Source: Cacajao melanocephalus (Eukaryota; Chordata; Mammalia; Primates; Pitheciidae). From it: 64,000 bases of DNA. The notes below the pieces were generated by a model, which was given only the letters and a program-made list of their open reading frames with translations, was not told the origin of the DNA and ran no database searches. The position numbers were made by a program, and so were the translations under genes. Location of the stretch: assembly GCA_963573385.1 (NCBI GenBank), contig CAUYLG010026841.1, positions 46,177 to 110,176 on the forward strand, in the 5' to 3' direction. Below, piece after piece: positions 52,725 through 64,000 of this stretch. Numbering within the stretch: position 1 is the first letter of the stretch; every line of letters starts with the position of its first letter.

Positions 52725-52860
52725 GATGATGCCAACTCCTGAAGATGTTGCTCTACATGATCTAAGGGTGAGCATACTGTGTGCAACTACAGGGCAAGAT
52801 GAAGTTACAGGATCCCTCCCTACTGTGGCCACTGCCCAGTTTCCCAATAGTGCCTTCCTA
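52725..52860 (+). other. Exon-like segment flanked by strong splice-site matches
   Basis: Preceded by 'tctttccattttttag' (acceptor-like, ends 52724) and followed by 'gtaagtgt' (donor-like, from 52861). The 136 bp between is repeat-free and open in one frame (it lies within a 102-codon frame 52585-52893), but 136 is not a multiple of three and I recognise no domain. Isolated splice-like pairs are common by chance, so this is only a candidate non-coding or cryptic exon. Confidence 0.2.
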
Positions 52861-53970
52861 GTAAGTGTCTATTTGGTCTCAGTAAAAGAATAAAGTGTCA
52901 CACATAGGACAGGCACTTTTGGAACAGCCTTATGCACACTGAGTTCTATTAATGATGGGGCTATAAAAGGAGGCTGAAGTAATCAGGGCTGAATGTTAAT
53001 TTAACTACACCCATATATCGTGCAGTTTAGAGCATAGGAAGAAAAGATATCCTATTAATATCTATGAGTGTGTGAGGATTCCCATATACCAGTCAGGGTG
53101 AGTGACGTAGCTGTCCTAAAGAACAAACTTTATGACCCACAAACTGTTCTTGAAATTGAAGATTTCAGAAAATAATAAATATTTCCCCAACACTCTTAAC
53201 TTTGAGTATAGTAACACCATTCCATAGCATAGTGCCAGATATTATTATTATTATTTTATTAAGCTAAAGAACAAATTTTATTTTTCATTTCATCATCCAA
53301 ACACTAAAATAGCACATGGCATAATTCAGCACACAATATAAACTGGTGTATGCAATCAGTAATCTCCAAAATGGTTAGGTCTCACTTTGGGAGTTCTTAA
53401 AAACCTATGCCCTTAAATTATCTTTATTAAAGTTATCAGCAGACAACAAAAGGAGTCACCTGAAAAATCTGAGGGTACAAGATACTGCAATTCCTAGAAT
53501 CTGGGAAACTTTTTAGAAGAGAAGTAACTTGATTTGCTTCTCTGTAATGGAGCTACCTTTTTCTCAAGCTCGTTTTCATTGAAGGTAACACTGCTAGGGT
53601 TCTGAGTTTGAGAAGGGACTCCTCTAAAGGTAAGCTTAATATTGCAACATTCACCACAGGGCCTCTGTCTCAATCAAATTTCATGTGGAAGGAAAGGGGT
53701 GTGAGAACGGAAATCGAATTTTGCTGCAGACGAAAACCATTCTACAAAATGCAGAAATGGTAACTAGATATTATTTAAGAATTAATTTTAGAATGGCTTT
53801 TTCTAGTTTTACTGAATATCATATTTTTATATGGTATACATATATACTCAACCAAAGACTTGATCAACTTATTTTACACTGACGTCAATATATGTTTCTG
53901 TTCATATGACTCTCATACACTAATTTTTTTTAGAATAGGTTGAGCCTTGTTTAAAAGATGAGGGAGTGGG

Positions 53971-53972
<2 letters not shown>
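52861..53972. other. Unique AT-rich DNA with an (ATT)n run
   Basis: A short (ATT) run at 53,240-53,255. Nothing else recognised. Confidence 0.45.

Positions 53973-54004
<32 letters not shown>
53973..54004. repeat. (AC)16 microsatellite
   Basis: 32 uninterrupted bases of AC; likely length-variable. Confidence 0.97.
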
Positions 54005-54009
<5 letters not shown>

Positions 54010-54494
54010 CCCCAAAGAATTAATAATTCATCAGATCAAAATCCATAGAAATCAGAAGGAACTAAAAATTATTTAATTTAGTCTCTAAGATCTAGATCTA
54101 TGGTTATACAACATCTGATTACAAAATCATTTAAAGTGGATGAACAGAACAAAAGCTGTATGGTTGCTAATGACTGAATAAATGTATGTTATGATTATTA
54201 AATAATGGAAATTTCTAAAACCCTGATTGTATACCTATAGAAGAATGAATGCAAAACCACAAGCAAAGTTTCAAAGATGATTTAAAAAAAATATTCTAAA
54301 CCAAACACCATTTCCCTTGATAGATTTGCTGCCCATGGTGATGGAGACAGATAACTGCAGAAGAGCATAATCAAAACTTAAAGGATAAATAAAATATTGG
54401 TTGGCTGCTTGTTTCTTATTTTCATCTCTTATTCCTTCCTGTCTCCATTGTTAAGCACAATTATTGGCATAAAAGAGGTTTTTAATACCCATTT

Positions 54495-54665
54495 CTAGAC
54501 TGCATTCCAGCCTGGGCAATAGAACAAGAATCCCATTCTCTCTCCCTCTTTCTCTTCCTCTCTTTCTCTGTTACATTCTTTGTATTTTTTTTCTTTCCTT
54601 TACTCTTTCGTTCTTCTTTTCTCTCTTTTTCTTTCTTTCAAAAATAAAAAATAAATAAATAAATA
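54495..54665 (+). mobile_element. Extreme 5'-truncated Alu end with CT-rich and A-rich tail
   Basis: 'gactgcattccagcctggg', then 'caatagaacaagaatccc' (54,499-54,535), is the last ~45 bp of a forward Alu. It is followed by about 105 bases almost purely C/T and then an A-rich AAAT tail ending near 54,665. No clear TSD. Confidence 0.65.
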
Positions 54666-56271
54666 AAAGAAATATATTTTGAATGAGTGAGGAGAGAGAG
54701 AAACATCTGTGACTATGAGGAGAATTTTCAGAAGATATAGAGCACCAAGTGACAGAAAATAGTAGAAAAGTAGAAAAGCATCTTTAACTAATTAGAAGAG
54801 AGCTTAAAACCTGAGAGTAAGGGAACTGCTAAGTAAAAACTTAAATAGATTTCATTTTTATAAGAATGATGAAAAATCACAACCTAAGAAATAATACATA
54901 AAAGTGAATGAGATAAAAGGGTGGTTTTGGAAAGTTTTGTTGTGATTCTAATTTTCTAATTTGAAATTAGGCATTTAAAAATAATTTTATGCAAAAATAT
55001 TGTTTAAAAGGTAAAAAACTGTAAAATACAACCACGTATTTATCTCCTCAACTACACAGTTTAATATGATAACCAAATGTAAAACTAACAACGGACTCAC
55101 ACTATCACAAATTAGGGAAAAATTAGATAACCAGAGTGATGCTATAAAAGACTTCATTTTTAAGGCTGTATGTAACATTTTCTAGCAAGCTACAAACATA
55201 AAACTTGTAAAAATGTATTTTTGGTCCTACTTTCTTTGTTGTTTTTCTAGACAACTGGGCAACAGAAATGTCACTTGATCCATGCGTAGGTTCTTGAGAG
55301 AACCAGAAACATAATGGGCTCCAAAACACCTTAAATTGCTGGCATCATGAATGCTTCCTGCCTGATTCTGTTGGACAACAGAGACAAAGTAAGCCCTGTA
55401 ATTACATCCCAGCCTGATCTATGCTTGCAGTCATGTAATTAATACTTCCTCTGTAAAGCAGTGGAATAATTTAAAGAGCAGATATTTTTCAACCATGGTC
55501 TGAAAAAAAATCCCTGAGAGGGGAATACATGTGCATTTTAGCTACATGCAGACACTTCTGGGATTCCATTTGCTAAGAGAAACTGTAACCAGATTCTCAG
55601 AGCTTTCACTGTAGTGAGAGATGAAAATGATACTTCCTTCCTGCTAAAGACTATACTGGGTGGCAAAAGAAAAGGTGACAGGAGCCTATATTTATTCCAT
55701 GAGGATTTATGAAAATGGTAAACATAATCTCACTTCCTGGCTACCTGAGCCACTCAAGCATGGTGCCAACCACATCTGCAGAGCCTTGACCAGGAAATCA
55801 GTGCAGAAATCTGGCACTAAAGGTTAAACTTTAATTTACATGATAGAAATAAAACAATATACTGTAGCAAATCTATACTGACTTCCCAATTCCATTCATA
55901 GTTTCTAATGTCTACTTGTGTAGAGGCATTTGCTGTAGTAAAATGGATCCTACAGAACTCAGAGACACATATAAAATTATTTTGCAATATGAACGTAGGA
56001 AACAGAGTAAGAATAGAAACTAACAATATAGACTGTATAGCCAAGAAGCTCCATTTTCAACCATTGTTCCAACTTAAAATACCTCACCATTGTTTTCCTT
56101 TAAAGAATTTCCATACATGCCTAGTGAAATTCTATATTTTCAAAGTTTCTCCATTCCCAGCCAAATTCCAAGCAAAAATCAACTTTGTCTACTCCTTTTC
56201 CGTTGTTTCTATTTAATACTTAGAATACACAAAGGGTAATTCTAGGATACACACAGGGCCAGTGAGATGGT
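54666..56271. other. Unique DNA
   Basis: No repeats recognised. 55,390-55,480 ('agccctgtaattacatccca', 'gcagtcatgtaattaatact') carries paired TAATTA-type homeodomain cores in repeat-free DNA. The 102-codon forward frame 55908-56216 shows no domain. Confidence 0.4.
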
Positions 56272-56475
56272 TGTTCCCTCTTCCTGAAACACTCCTACCA
56301 TTTGCTTTTCACAGCATTAACTAGATTACCTGGTCCTTGACATATTCAAAATGAAGTTATCCCTGATCATTCTTCTATTGCTCTACCACATTACCCTGTT
56401 AATATCCCACACAACACCTAACAATGTTGAACATTTTGTTTATTGATTTGTCTGCATTTGATATATGAAGGATGA
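56272..56475 (+). mobile_element. L2 fragment
   Basis: 'ttccctcttcctgaaacact', 'aagttatccctgatcattct', 'accacattaccctgttaata' and 'acattttgtttattgatttg' follow forward L2 near its 3' end. Confidence 0.55.
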
Positions 56476-56528
56476 TATAAAATTGTAAAAATAAAGTAAC
56501 AGTGAAAGAGCTAAGAGATTCTCATAGT

Positions 56529-56856
56529 TGTCTTAGTCCGCTTGAACTAAGAATATTTAATTTTCTCACAGTTCTAGAGGCTGCAACGTCCAAGGCTAAG
56601 GTGCTGACTGATTCAATTTTGGGTGAGGGTTCTCTGCCTGGCTTGTACGCTGCTACTGTCTTCTCACTATGTCGTCACATGGCAGCCTTCTCTCTACTTC
56701 TTATAAAACCACTCATCCCATCATGAAGTTCTTAGTCTCATGACCTAATCTAACCTTATTATCTCCCATAGACTCCCATCATTAAATACTATCATATTGA
56801 ATGTTAGAAATTTAACATAGGAATTTTGGGAGGACACAAACATTCAGTTGATAACA
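56529..56856 (-). mobile_element. MaLR LTR (MLT1-like)
   Basis: Reverse LTR of the same general type as 18,502-18,873: the + strand starts 'tgtcttagtccgcttgaact', contains 'attttctcacagttctagag', 'cttctcactatgtcgtcaca', 'ctcatgacctaatctaacct' and 'tgggaggacacaaacattca', and ends 'gttgataaca'. More diverged than the 18.5 kb copy. Confidence 0.7.
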
Positions 56857-58399
56857 ACAATATTTCAAATTTGGTTCCCTTCAACACAGTAGAAACAACA
56901 GCAAAAACAAAATTGCTTGATTATTTGATTGAATTACTTTATTACTTTCATAGAGGGAATCTATTTTGTTCGACCATAAGAATACAGTTCTCAACTACTA
57001 GTTAACAATATTCATTTCCAGAAGAAGTTGACTTATGTATCTTCACCCTAGTAGATTGGTTGGTTCCTTTTTATATTCATAAACTCAATTGGATTGCTTA
57101 TAAATTACAGAAGCACTTAATTCCAATCTCAGAATGATGCCAATGAAAACATGAACTGTTTAAGATAATATATGATTCTGCATGAATATTTAAAGGCAAT
57201 AAGCCAGATTTATATTCCGTGAAACACAAAATAAAAATCTTAACAAAAGAACAAAATGATTAATAGGATACATCAAAACATACCACCTTTTTGGCACAAT
57301 GATTCTGAGCTCACATATAAATTGTCTCCTGTTCTGCAGGCAAGCCCATAGAAGAGGGAGTCCTTCTCTGTTGGAGATCACTCCATTTTTCCATTAGAAA
57401 TGAGTAAATAGGAGGTTTTAATAGACTTTTGGCTTATGAACTATGAAACTTAATATATCTTCCAATTTGCAAAAACTAGAAACAAAAAATAGGCCAATGG
57501 CCCAAGTCCAAGTGGACTCAGTTTTCCAGAGTCAAAAACTAAAAAGCATAGAAACAGAAAGAAAACTCTCATTAAAATTACCAAAGCAAAATATATTAGA
57601 ATTGAATGTTTTACTCATTGAACTCATCATCTTTCACTTTCCTTAATTGTCCATCTCACCCAAAGACTGAATCCAATGTAAAATAATCAAAAATCATTTG
57701 TTGGAAATGTATAAAATGGAATACTCATCTTGCCCACAAGCATATTGTAAAAACATTCATTGCAGTCAGCCTCATAAGAGCAATGTTAACAGACCAATAA
57801 ACATAGAAGTCAACAGCTACATTACTCATGCATTTGACATCTTCTGGGCGGACACAAGCTATGCGCAAAATATCGTACTTACAAACTATGTTCAAGTACT
57901 ATTTGCAAAACTAGTAACTATGAGCTAAAGTGGGCATGTTGGGTAAATGTTTTACCTAAATATATTATTTTGAGGACTCAAAAGTTAAGTTATTCAACTT
58001 CAAGGAATGACAGTTTTCTCAAATATAGGAAGCAAATGAGCTCTAGTTAGAGAATGAGAGATGTGAAAGTGTCATTGAGATCACAGCAGAAGACAGAAGC
58101 AAGCACCCTAAATGCACAGATAGAAGTTCTTAACACAGCCTGCCCTGTGTCCTGCCTTTAGGACCTCTGCTGCCAACCCTATGCAGAGGCGGGTTTGCAA
58201 CAAGGGCAGTACCAGTATGGTGAAGATTCTCTATCAATGCACTATGTAAATTATCTTGTTCTGATATCTCCCATATCAACTGTCAAATCACAGGGCTACT
58301 GCATGAAGTCTACTTACACAATATCCTATAGTATTTAATATTTTGTCTTCTTTACATTTCCATGGCACTATTCTTTTGTTTGCCTTTCTAGTTCTTGAA
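56857..58399. other. Unique AT-rich DNA
   Basis: No repeat or gene recognised. Frames of 63-76 codons have no support. Confidence 0.45.
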
Positions 58400-58735
58400 T
58401 CACTCCTTTCCCATCTCCTCTATAGCATATTCTTGTAGTTCAGTCTTTAAATATTGTGGCCCCGCACCTCTAAGAATTCTATTATCTATACCAGGTCTCT
58501 AGGCTCAATCTCTGTCCCAAGTTTCAGATCCAAATGTCTAACTCTTTACTACCTAACACCTTTTGAATGTCCTACAGGTATCAAAAATTAAATATGACAA
58601 AAAACAAAGTCATCACCAACAGCTTCAGGACCTGGTATCTCCTTGATATCTCCTGCTTTGTCTATAATGCACCAACCACCAACCACTCAGAATTGCTAAC
58701 CTAAAGCTTGAGGGAGGATCTGGGCTTCTTTTTTT
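58400..58735 (+). mobile_element. Probable L2 ORF2 relic
   Basis: 'tttcagatccaaatgtctaa', 'cttttgaatgtcctacaggt', 'aaatatgacaaaaaacaaag' and 'tcatcaccaacag' match the forward L2 ORF2 section that precedes the one at 45.2 kb. Diverged. Confidence 0.5.
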
Positions 58736-59350
58736 TCATCTTCCAAAGAGAGGTCAAATGATTTTAATGCCTCTTCATCATGCACCATGACCCTCCCAAA
58801 TCTATTGAAAACACTCAAATTTTTCCTTATAATCTGTAAACCAGCTATAGATTCCTGAAAGGAATGTAAACAAATTTACATAAAATAAATTTAAATTTCT
58901 AAAATTTAATTCAAATATTTTTTAAGAAAGAGACAAGTGAATTGCAAATTGTAATTTGAGACTCAGAGGAACAAGGATGGCAAAGCTGAGTGTAAATCAA
59001 TGTCAGAGACTGAGGGGAATGGAGTGTGTCACCCACCACAAGCTATGAACACAGGTCAACAGAAGAAAAGTCAAGTCAGAGCCAGAGTGGGCAAGCAGAG
59101 TAGCAAAGCAGAGCTCCAGAGGCAATCAGAGACAAAGCTGTGGCATTCAGTAGAGAAATAAGTCAAGGCAACCGGGTCATGATTTTGAGTGCCTGGAGTG
59201 GCATCATCAACATCCAGTAGGTACTAATGGGGTTCCTTTGGAAGACTGGCCATCTTGCCAATATTTCTGTTCCTTAGTCTGTCTTAAAGAGGCCCTGATT
59301 TGCAAACACAAAATATTCTGCATAGCCATTATCCTTAAAAACAAAAACTA
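58736..59350. other. Unique DNA
   Basis: Nothing recognised. Confidence 0.45.
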
Positions 59351-59648
59351 GCCTGGGTGCAGTGGCTCATGCCTGTAATCCCAGCACTTTGGGAGGCCAA
59401 GGTGGGCAGATCATCTGAGGTCAGGTGTTTAAGGTCAGCATGGCCAACATGGTAAAACTCCATCTCTATAAAAAATATAAAATCAGCCAGGCGTGGTGGT
59501 GCATGCCTGTAGCCCCAGCTACTAGAGAGGATGAGACATCAGAATTGTCTGAACCCGAGGTGGAGGTTGCAGTGAGGTGAGATTGTGCCACTGCACTCTA
59601 GCCTGGGTGACAAAGTGAGACTGTCTCGAAACAAAAACAAAAACAAAA
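59351..59648 (+). mobile_element. Alu (AluS type), full length
   Basis: Forward full-length Alu with an AAAAC tail. The preceding 'aaaaacaaaaact' and the tail are alike, so the TSD cannot be separated from the tail. Confidence 0.93.
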
Positions 59649-62600
59649 GCAAGGAAGCAAATGAAACCTTGAACTGCAGAATTACAAGCATCACTTGCTA
59701 GATCCAATAGATTTTATTTCCCAGTTTGCTGGCTGGTAGTTAAAGCCAACAGAATGGTGATAACCACCAAGAAGGCAAGCACAGTTCATTTATACTCTGA
59801 GCATCCTTAAACCCTTATAGTAAGTAACTGTACCTTCTCTATGCCATACAGTATTATACTGACATATTTTAATTACCTCCTTCATTAAATATAAGTTGCA
59901 GTATGTCAAGGACTATTTCTTCATATCAACACAGAACTGAGAACACTACCTTTTACAACAAAGCCCTTAAAAGAAAATATTAAAATGAGAATAAGTTTAG
60001 AGTTAGATAATAAGAGTTTTTATTACAGATAATACTAAACCGAATTGATGTAGATAAATGGAAAATTTTCATTTTGACAACTTGGTGATTTATTCAGACA
60101 CTAAATAAATAACTGGGATTATTTACGTCTATACAAGGTACACCAAATAAGCCCACCAAAGAAAGGTAAACTTATTTTATTGACTTCTTCTCTAACTCAT
60201 CAAAGAAAGCCTGAGTCTCAAAGCCTAAAAATCTTCCAAGTATCTCTTAATAGATTCAACAATTTTTCTTTTGCTAATTCCTTTATTTAAAAGTTAGTCA
60301 TAATAGGTATTAAATAGTTTTATAGGGTTCTCTGCATTTGGACATAGACAATATGTGCAAATTTACCTTTATTCAAATGGACCTCTCTCTAAATAAGATC
60401 TATAGAAGCAAAGATATTATTTTCATTCACTGAAAATTTTTTAATGGCAGTGTGAGATACTTAATAGAAATAAACTTTAAGATGGCCCTCTTACTGGAAA
60501 GATATTGAGTATCTTGCAGAGCACCCAAGCTATAAGCAAGTCAGGCAACCAAGAATTCAAATAATTACACTATCATCAAGATGATCATCTCTCTTCTCAT
60601 CTCTACTTTATGGGTCACCTTAACATCTCTTCTTCTCTCTTCCTACTCACATCCACCTTTTCATTCTTTGCCTGGCATTCACTCTTTCTCTCTCTCTCTC
60701 TTATTCTTTTTATTGTCTTCCTACTCCCACCCCCAGCAAGCCTTGTATATGCTCACAAATGCTCTAAATATTAAAACTTTAGCCACAATAAATACATACA
60801 GTAAGAAGAAAATACTAGAGAAAGAATGCCTTAACCAATTTGGGGCATGTGCCGATAACTAGACCAATTGATCTGAGGCCAAAAGAGTGGGATACTGTAA
60901 TTTGTTCACTTAGAAACTAACTGGACAAATTAGTGTATAGCAAAATGGCATCACTAGGGCAATGGAGTAGAGTAAGGTATAGGGCCCAGAGGAAAAGATA
61001 AGGCTGCTGGGCAGATAAAAGAAAGTTCTATATTTCCAGGAAGAAATTATAGTGTAACTTAATGGATTTTTGAAAGCAGATATTTTAAACATTAAATGTG
61101 ACATCCACATGTGCAGATCTTTTATAAATTGGTATTTAGTTACTTGAGCATAAATGTCAATAGTACAGACTGAATGAAGTCCAGGCTGCTTAATAGACCT
61201 ATGTCCTGTTCTATTTACACTGTTATTTATTTAATGTTCTCAGAATGGTAATAAAGCAAACAGTGGTATTTAACTTCTTTGTGTGAAATGAATTTTTGTC
61301 TAAATGTTTTAAATACATACTGGTTTTCTTTAAAGTGGGATGTTTACACCATTATATTTAAATTGACCTTTATACATGCAAATTATTTTTTCCTTTTATT
61401 GTTTAGAATTCTGCTTCAAAGAAATGGTAATATAGCAGCTACATCTTTAATATGACAATGGCCTCATTTAGAATGATTTTTAGTGTATGGTCATATTAAA
61501 ATTCCATCTAAATTCTGTAATATTTGTACTAACCATTTTATGATAATTTTAATAAGATATTACATACATTAAAAAAGACCTTTAAAAATCTATACAAAGG
61601 AAAAATCACATTTCTAAACTATGCTAACATGGATTTTAGTATGTTCCCAAAATATTCAAAATTAAATAAATGATCACCACAAAAACAAGAGTTATTAAAA
61701 AATTAAATACTAAGTTAAAAATCTCTTCTATTGTGCCCATAAAGTTCACACTTAAGAAATTATAGTGCTTTCAGCCTTTTCCCTTAATTGTCATCGAGAA
61801 GAGAGAAGCTGCTATTGGATTTGACTCCATGGACCTCTATGTGGACTTTTTGATAAAAACAAAAAGTTATGAAATTATTTGATTCTATTTGAAGAGAAAA
61901 CTCTATTCTACCCTGGCCTCCATCCTCAGCTTGTCTACCCAAGAAGGAAAAAGGGGGCTTAGAATGGGTCAGAAATTTCCTGTCCAGGTCTGTCTTTCAC
62001 TACCTTTGAAACAGAGTTCAGTTCCAGAACTGCTGGTTGATGACCCCTGACATTATACCCTGAGGGAAGACATCCTTGTTAGCTGTGCACCTCACCTTCT
62101 GTAGGCTATGAGGCACCTTTGCTTAATATTGTAAACACTGACAAACCAATGCTTTTTCCAGAAACTAAAATATGAGTTCAAAGAGTTTTAACCTCTCATT
62201 CTTCTTTACAAGCCATAGGAGGCAGGGGAAAATGGAAAGAACTGTTCAGAAGAAAATCTCATTGCACCACCAAAACTATGTCAAAAGGTATCATTGACAT
62301 CCTTGAGATAAGAGGCAGAAAACAAGATAAATAAGTTACTAAAGCAAACAAACAAAAGGAAATTGAAGTGGTAAACAAAAGGAAACAAAGGGTAAGGAAG
62401 AAAGGAGTGAAAACAAAAAAGCTTATCAATCATAAGAAAGCTCATCCATCTTAAAGAAGGAAGGAGGCATGATGCAGGTTAAGGAAAACTAATATTAATC
62501 ATATTAAGCTGGTGCATGGCATACTTCTTATCCATGTTATACATACCATGGGGAAAGAATGAGAGTAAATAGTACACAAGTTAACTATTATTGATAAAGC

Positions 62601-63572
62601 ATGAAACTATTGGCTTCTAAAAATAAATAAAATTGTCTATCTCTTGAGGGTTCTTAAAAATATTCCTCTATTTAAGAAACGGTTTCAGTTCAGTTTTTAG
62701 TAGCCAATGACCCCTCTGTAGCTAGCTCAACTTATAAAGTTTAAACTATTACCTTGTCAATTGTAGTTTCTGTTATTGTCATGCACATAGGACGGTGGAA
62801 TAAAAAGAAAAACTAAAGTGAGTTAAGTTTAAATGTGAACATGAACTATCATTTTCTTTTTTCAAGTGGAATCTTGATGAGTAACTCTGTCAAAACAATG
62901 CATTGAAACATGAGGAAATTGTCAACCTAAAAGAAAATTAGTATAATAAATGCACAAAAATAGACTATGATGTGAATAATTCTGTGAAGAATAAAAAGCA
63001 ATAAGGATAAGTTTCAATACAGTATTCACTTAATTTTTAAGAGCTGAAGGAAAAACAGGTTAGAAAACACTTGGGAATAAGGACATTGTTTTTAAGCCTT
63101 CCATAATAGCTCCCCTGAGAAACAGTTTTTAATTCTCATAAATGATACAAATTATTGACAGTTGACCATCCACTGGAAAGCAGAATCCTCATCTATAAAA
63201 ATAAATTAGTTTTAGCAGGCAACTACATTTTGCTACTATCACAAAAGACTGTTTTCTAATTGTCTCTTGGCCCTAGTCAATTTGTAATAAATGACTGTGG
63301 ACTTGAAACTAAGAGAATAATTTTTTACTGACAGATTATCTTAAGCATTAGCTGAAGTGCATGTTAGTTTTCCATTTTAAAATATTTCTCCCTGTTGATA
63401 TCCCTTTTGCCCTCTTTGATAGAAAAAGTGGTTATACTTAAGGCCTGGAATAATTATAAGGAAATAGAAAGAAATAGAACAGATTATATTTTTTATAAGA
63501 AAAAAATGTTTGATTATTTAATACATGTGTTTTTGAGATTTCTACATTGCAATAGTTAAAAAAGTAACAGAG
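59649..63572. other. Long AT-rich stretch without a firm feature
   Basis: Almost 4 kb with no repeat family I can name. Simple tracts: (TC)n near 60,688-60,702 and AAAC/AAAG-rich DNA at 62,340-62,420. The 93-codon frame 60581-60862 is S/L/F-rich from composition. No gene or RNA recognised. Confidence 0.45.
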
Positions 63573-64000
63573 AGAGAGATCCAAGATGGCTGATTAGCAG
63601 CAGCTCAGGATTGTAGCTCCCAGAGAAAGTGCAGAGAGAGAGTGGATGCCACAATTTCAGACAAATTTCTGTTGCCCACAAACTGGGAGATACCCAGTGG
63701 AGGAGCCACACGGGTCACCAGCATGAATCTTTTGGCCGGCGCGGCTGTTTTGCTGTCACCCCAGCATGGTACTTCTCAGTGCAGAGTATACAGGACTGGC
63801 TGACCTTTGAGTCAGGCTCCGCTGGTCCCATCCCCACAAGGAAAACAGCAATTGGAAGCGCTGAGGACTGAGAGTTTCACAGTAAGCACAGCTGAACCCG
63901 GGAAGGCCTAGCTCTGTGGGGAAGGGGTGTCTGCCAAAGGAAAACTAAGAAACAGAAAAAACTTCATCACCAACAAGCCAGACGTCCACTCAGACCCAAT
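63573..64000 (+). mobile_element. L1 5' UTR, start of a possibly full-length element, runs off the window
   Basis: 'gatccaagatggctgattag', 'cagctcaggattgtagctcc', 'cacaaactgggagatacc' and 'ccgctggtcccatccccac' are a primate L1 5' UTR in sense. The motif ccaagatggc (63581-63590) is the YY1 site found at the very start of L1 5' UTRs and used to position transcription. This stretch is clearly GC-richer than its flank. The 5' end looks complete; ORF1 and ORF2, if present, lie beyond 64,000. Divergence from the young human consensus suggests an older L1PA/L1PB subfamily. Confidence 0.88.

Overview
This window is nuclear DNA from a human or a close ape relative. That follows from the repeats: Alu elements of the J/S type, 3'-truncated and 5'-start copies of primate LINE-1, THE1/MST long terminal repeats (LTRs) and a MADE1 mariner mini-transposon, lying over an older mammalian layer of L2, MIR, MLT1-type LTRs, MER5-type hAT and Tigger DNA. 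Base composition is AT-rich throughout, with few CpGs and no CpG island. I found no protein-coding gene, tRNA, rRNA, snRNA or convincing processed pseudogene. The open reading frames present are short, and most of the longer ones fall inside L1, L2, Alu or simple repeats. It reads as a gene desert or the interior of a large intron; which chromosome cannot be told from the bases alone.

Layout. 0-6 kb: mostly unique, with an L1M relic, a reverse-strand MaLR LTR and a truncated Alu. 6-10 kb: three L1 3' ends, two with clear target-site duplications (TSDs), one of them splitting a MIR. 11-15 kb: L2 and MIR relics, a 150-bp near-identical direct duplication (12,444 and 12,935) and a rearranged MADE1 between its copies. 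15-21 kb: possible conserved non-coding DNA, two forward Alus, an MLT1-like LTR and a head-to-head inverted Alu pair. 21-25 kb: an old LTR-like segment, an L1 3' end and MIRs. 27.5-28.3 kb: an eight-unit AT/CA minisatellite and an 83-nt alternating purine-pyrimidine tract. 29-30.2 kb: two solo MaLR LTRs flanking an L2 end and an Alu. 32 kb: a Tigger-type element. 35-40 kb: four Alus, one inside an L2 and one with an internal tandem duplication. 41.9 kb: a MER5-like hAT element. 43.9 kb: a perfect 36-bp inverted repeat. 45-47.3 kb: a long L2 relic and an L1 3' end. 49-51.4 kb: a pyrimidine-rich strand. 51-59.6 kb: MIR, L2, an MLT1-like LTR and an Alu. 63.57 kb to the end: the 5' untranslated region of an L1 that runs out of the window.

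No genes act together here. The content worth following is structural: the perfect hairpin at 43,923-44,004, the recent 150-bp duplication around a MADE1, the compound minisatellite, and a few repeat-free stretches that could be regulatory. Repeat family names come from recognising consensus sequence by eye. Superfamily calls are safer than subfamily calls, and the edges of old elements are uncertain by tens of bases.
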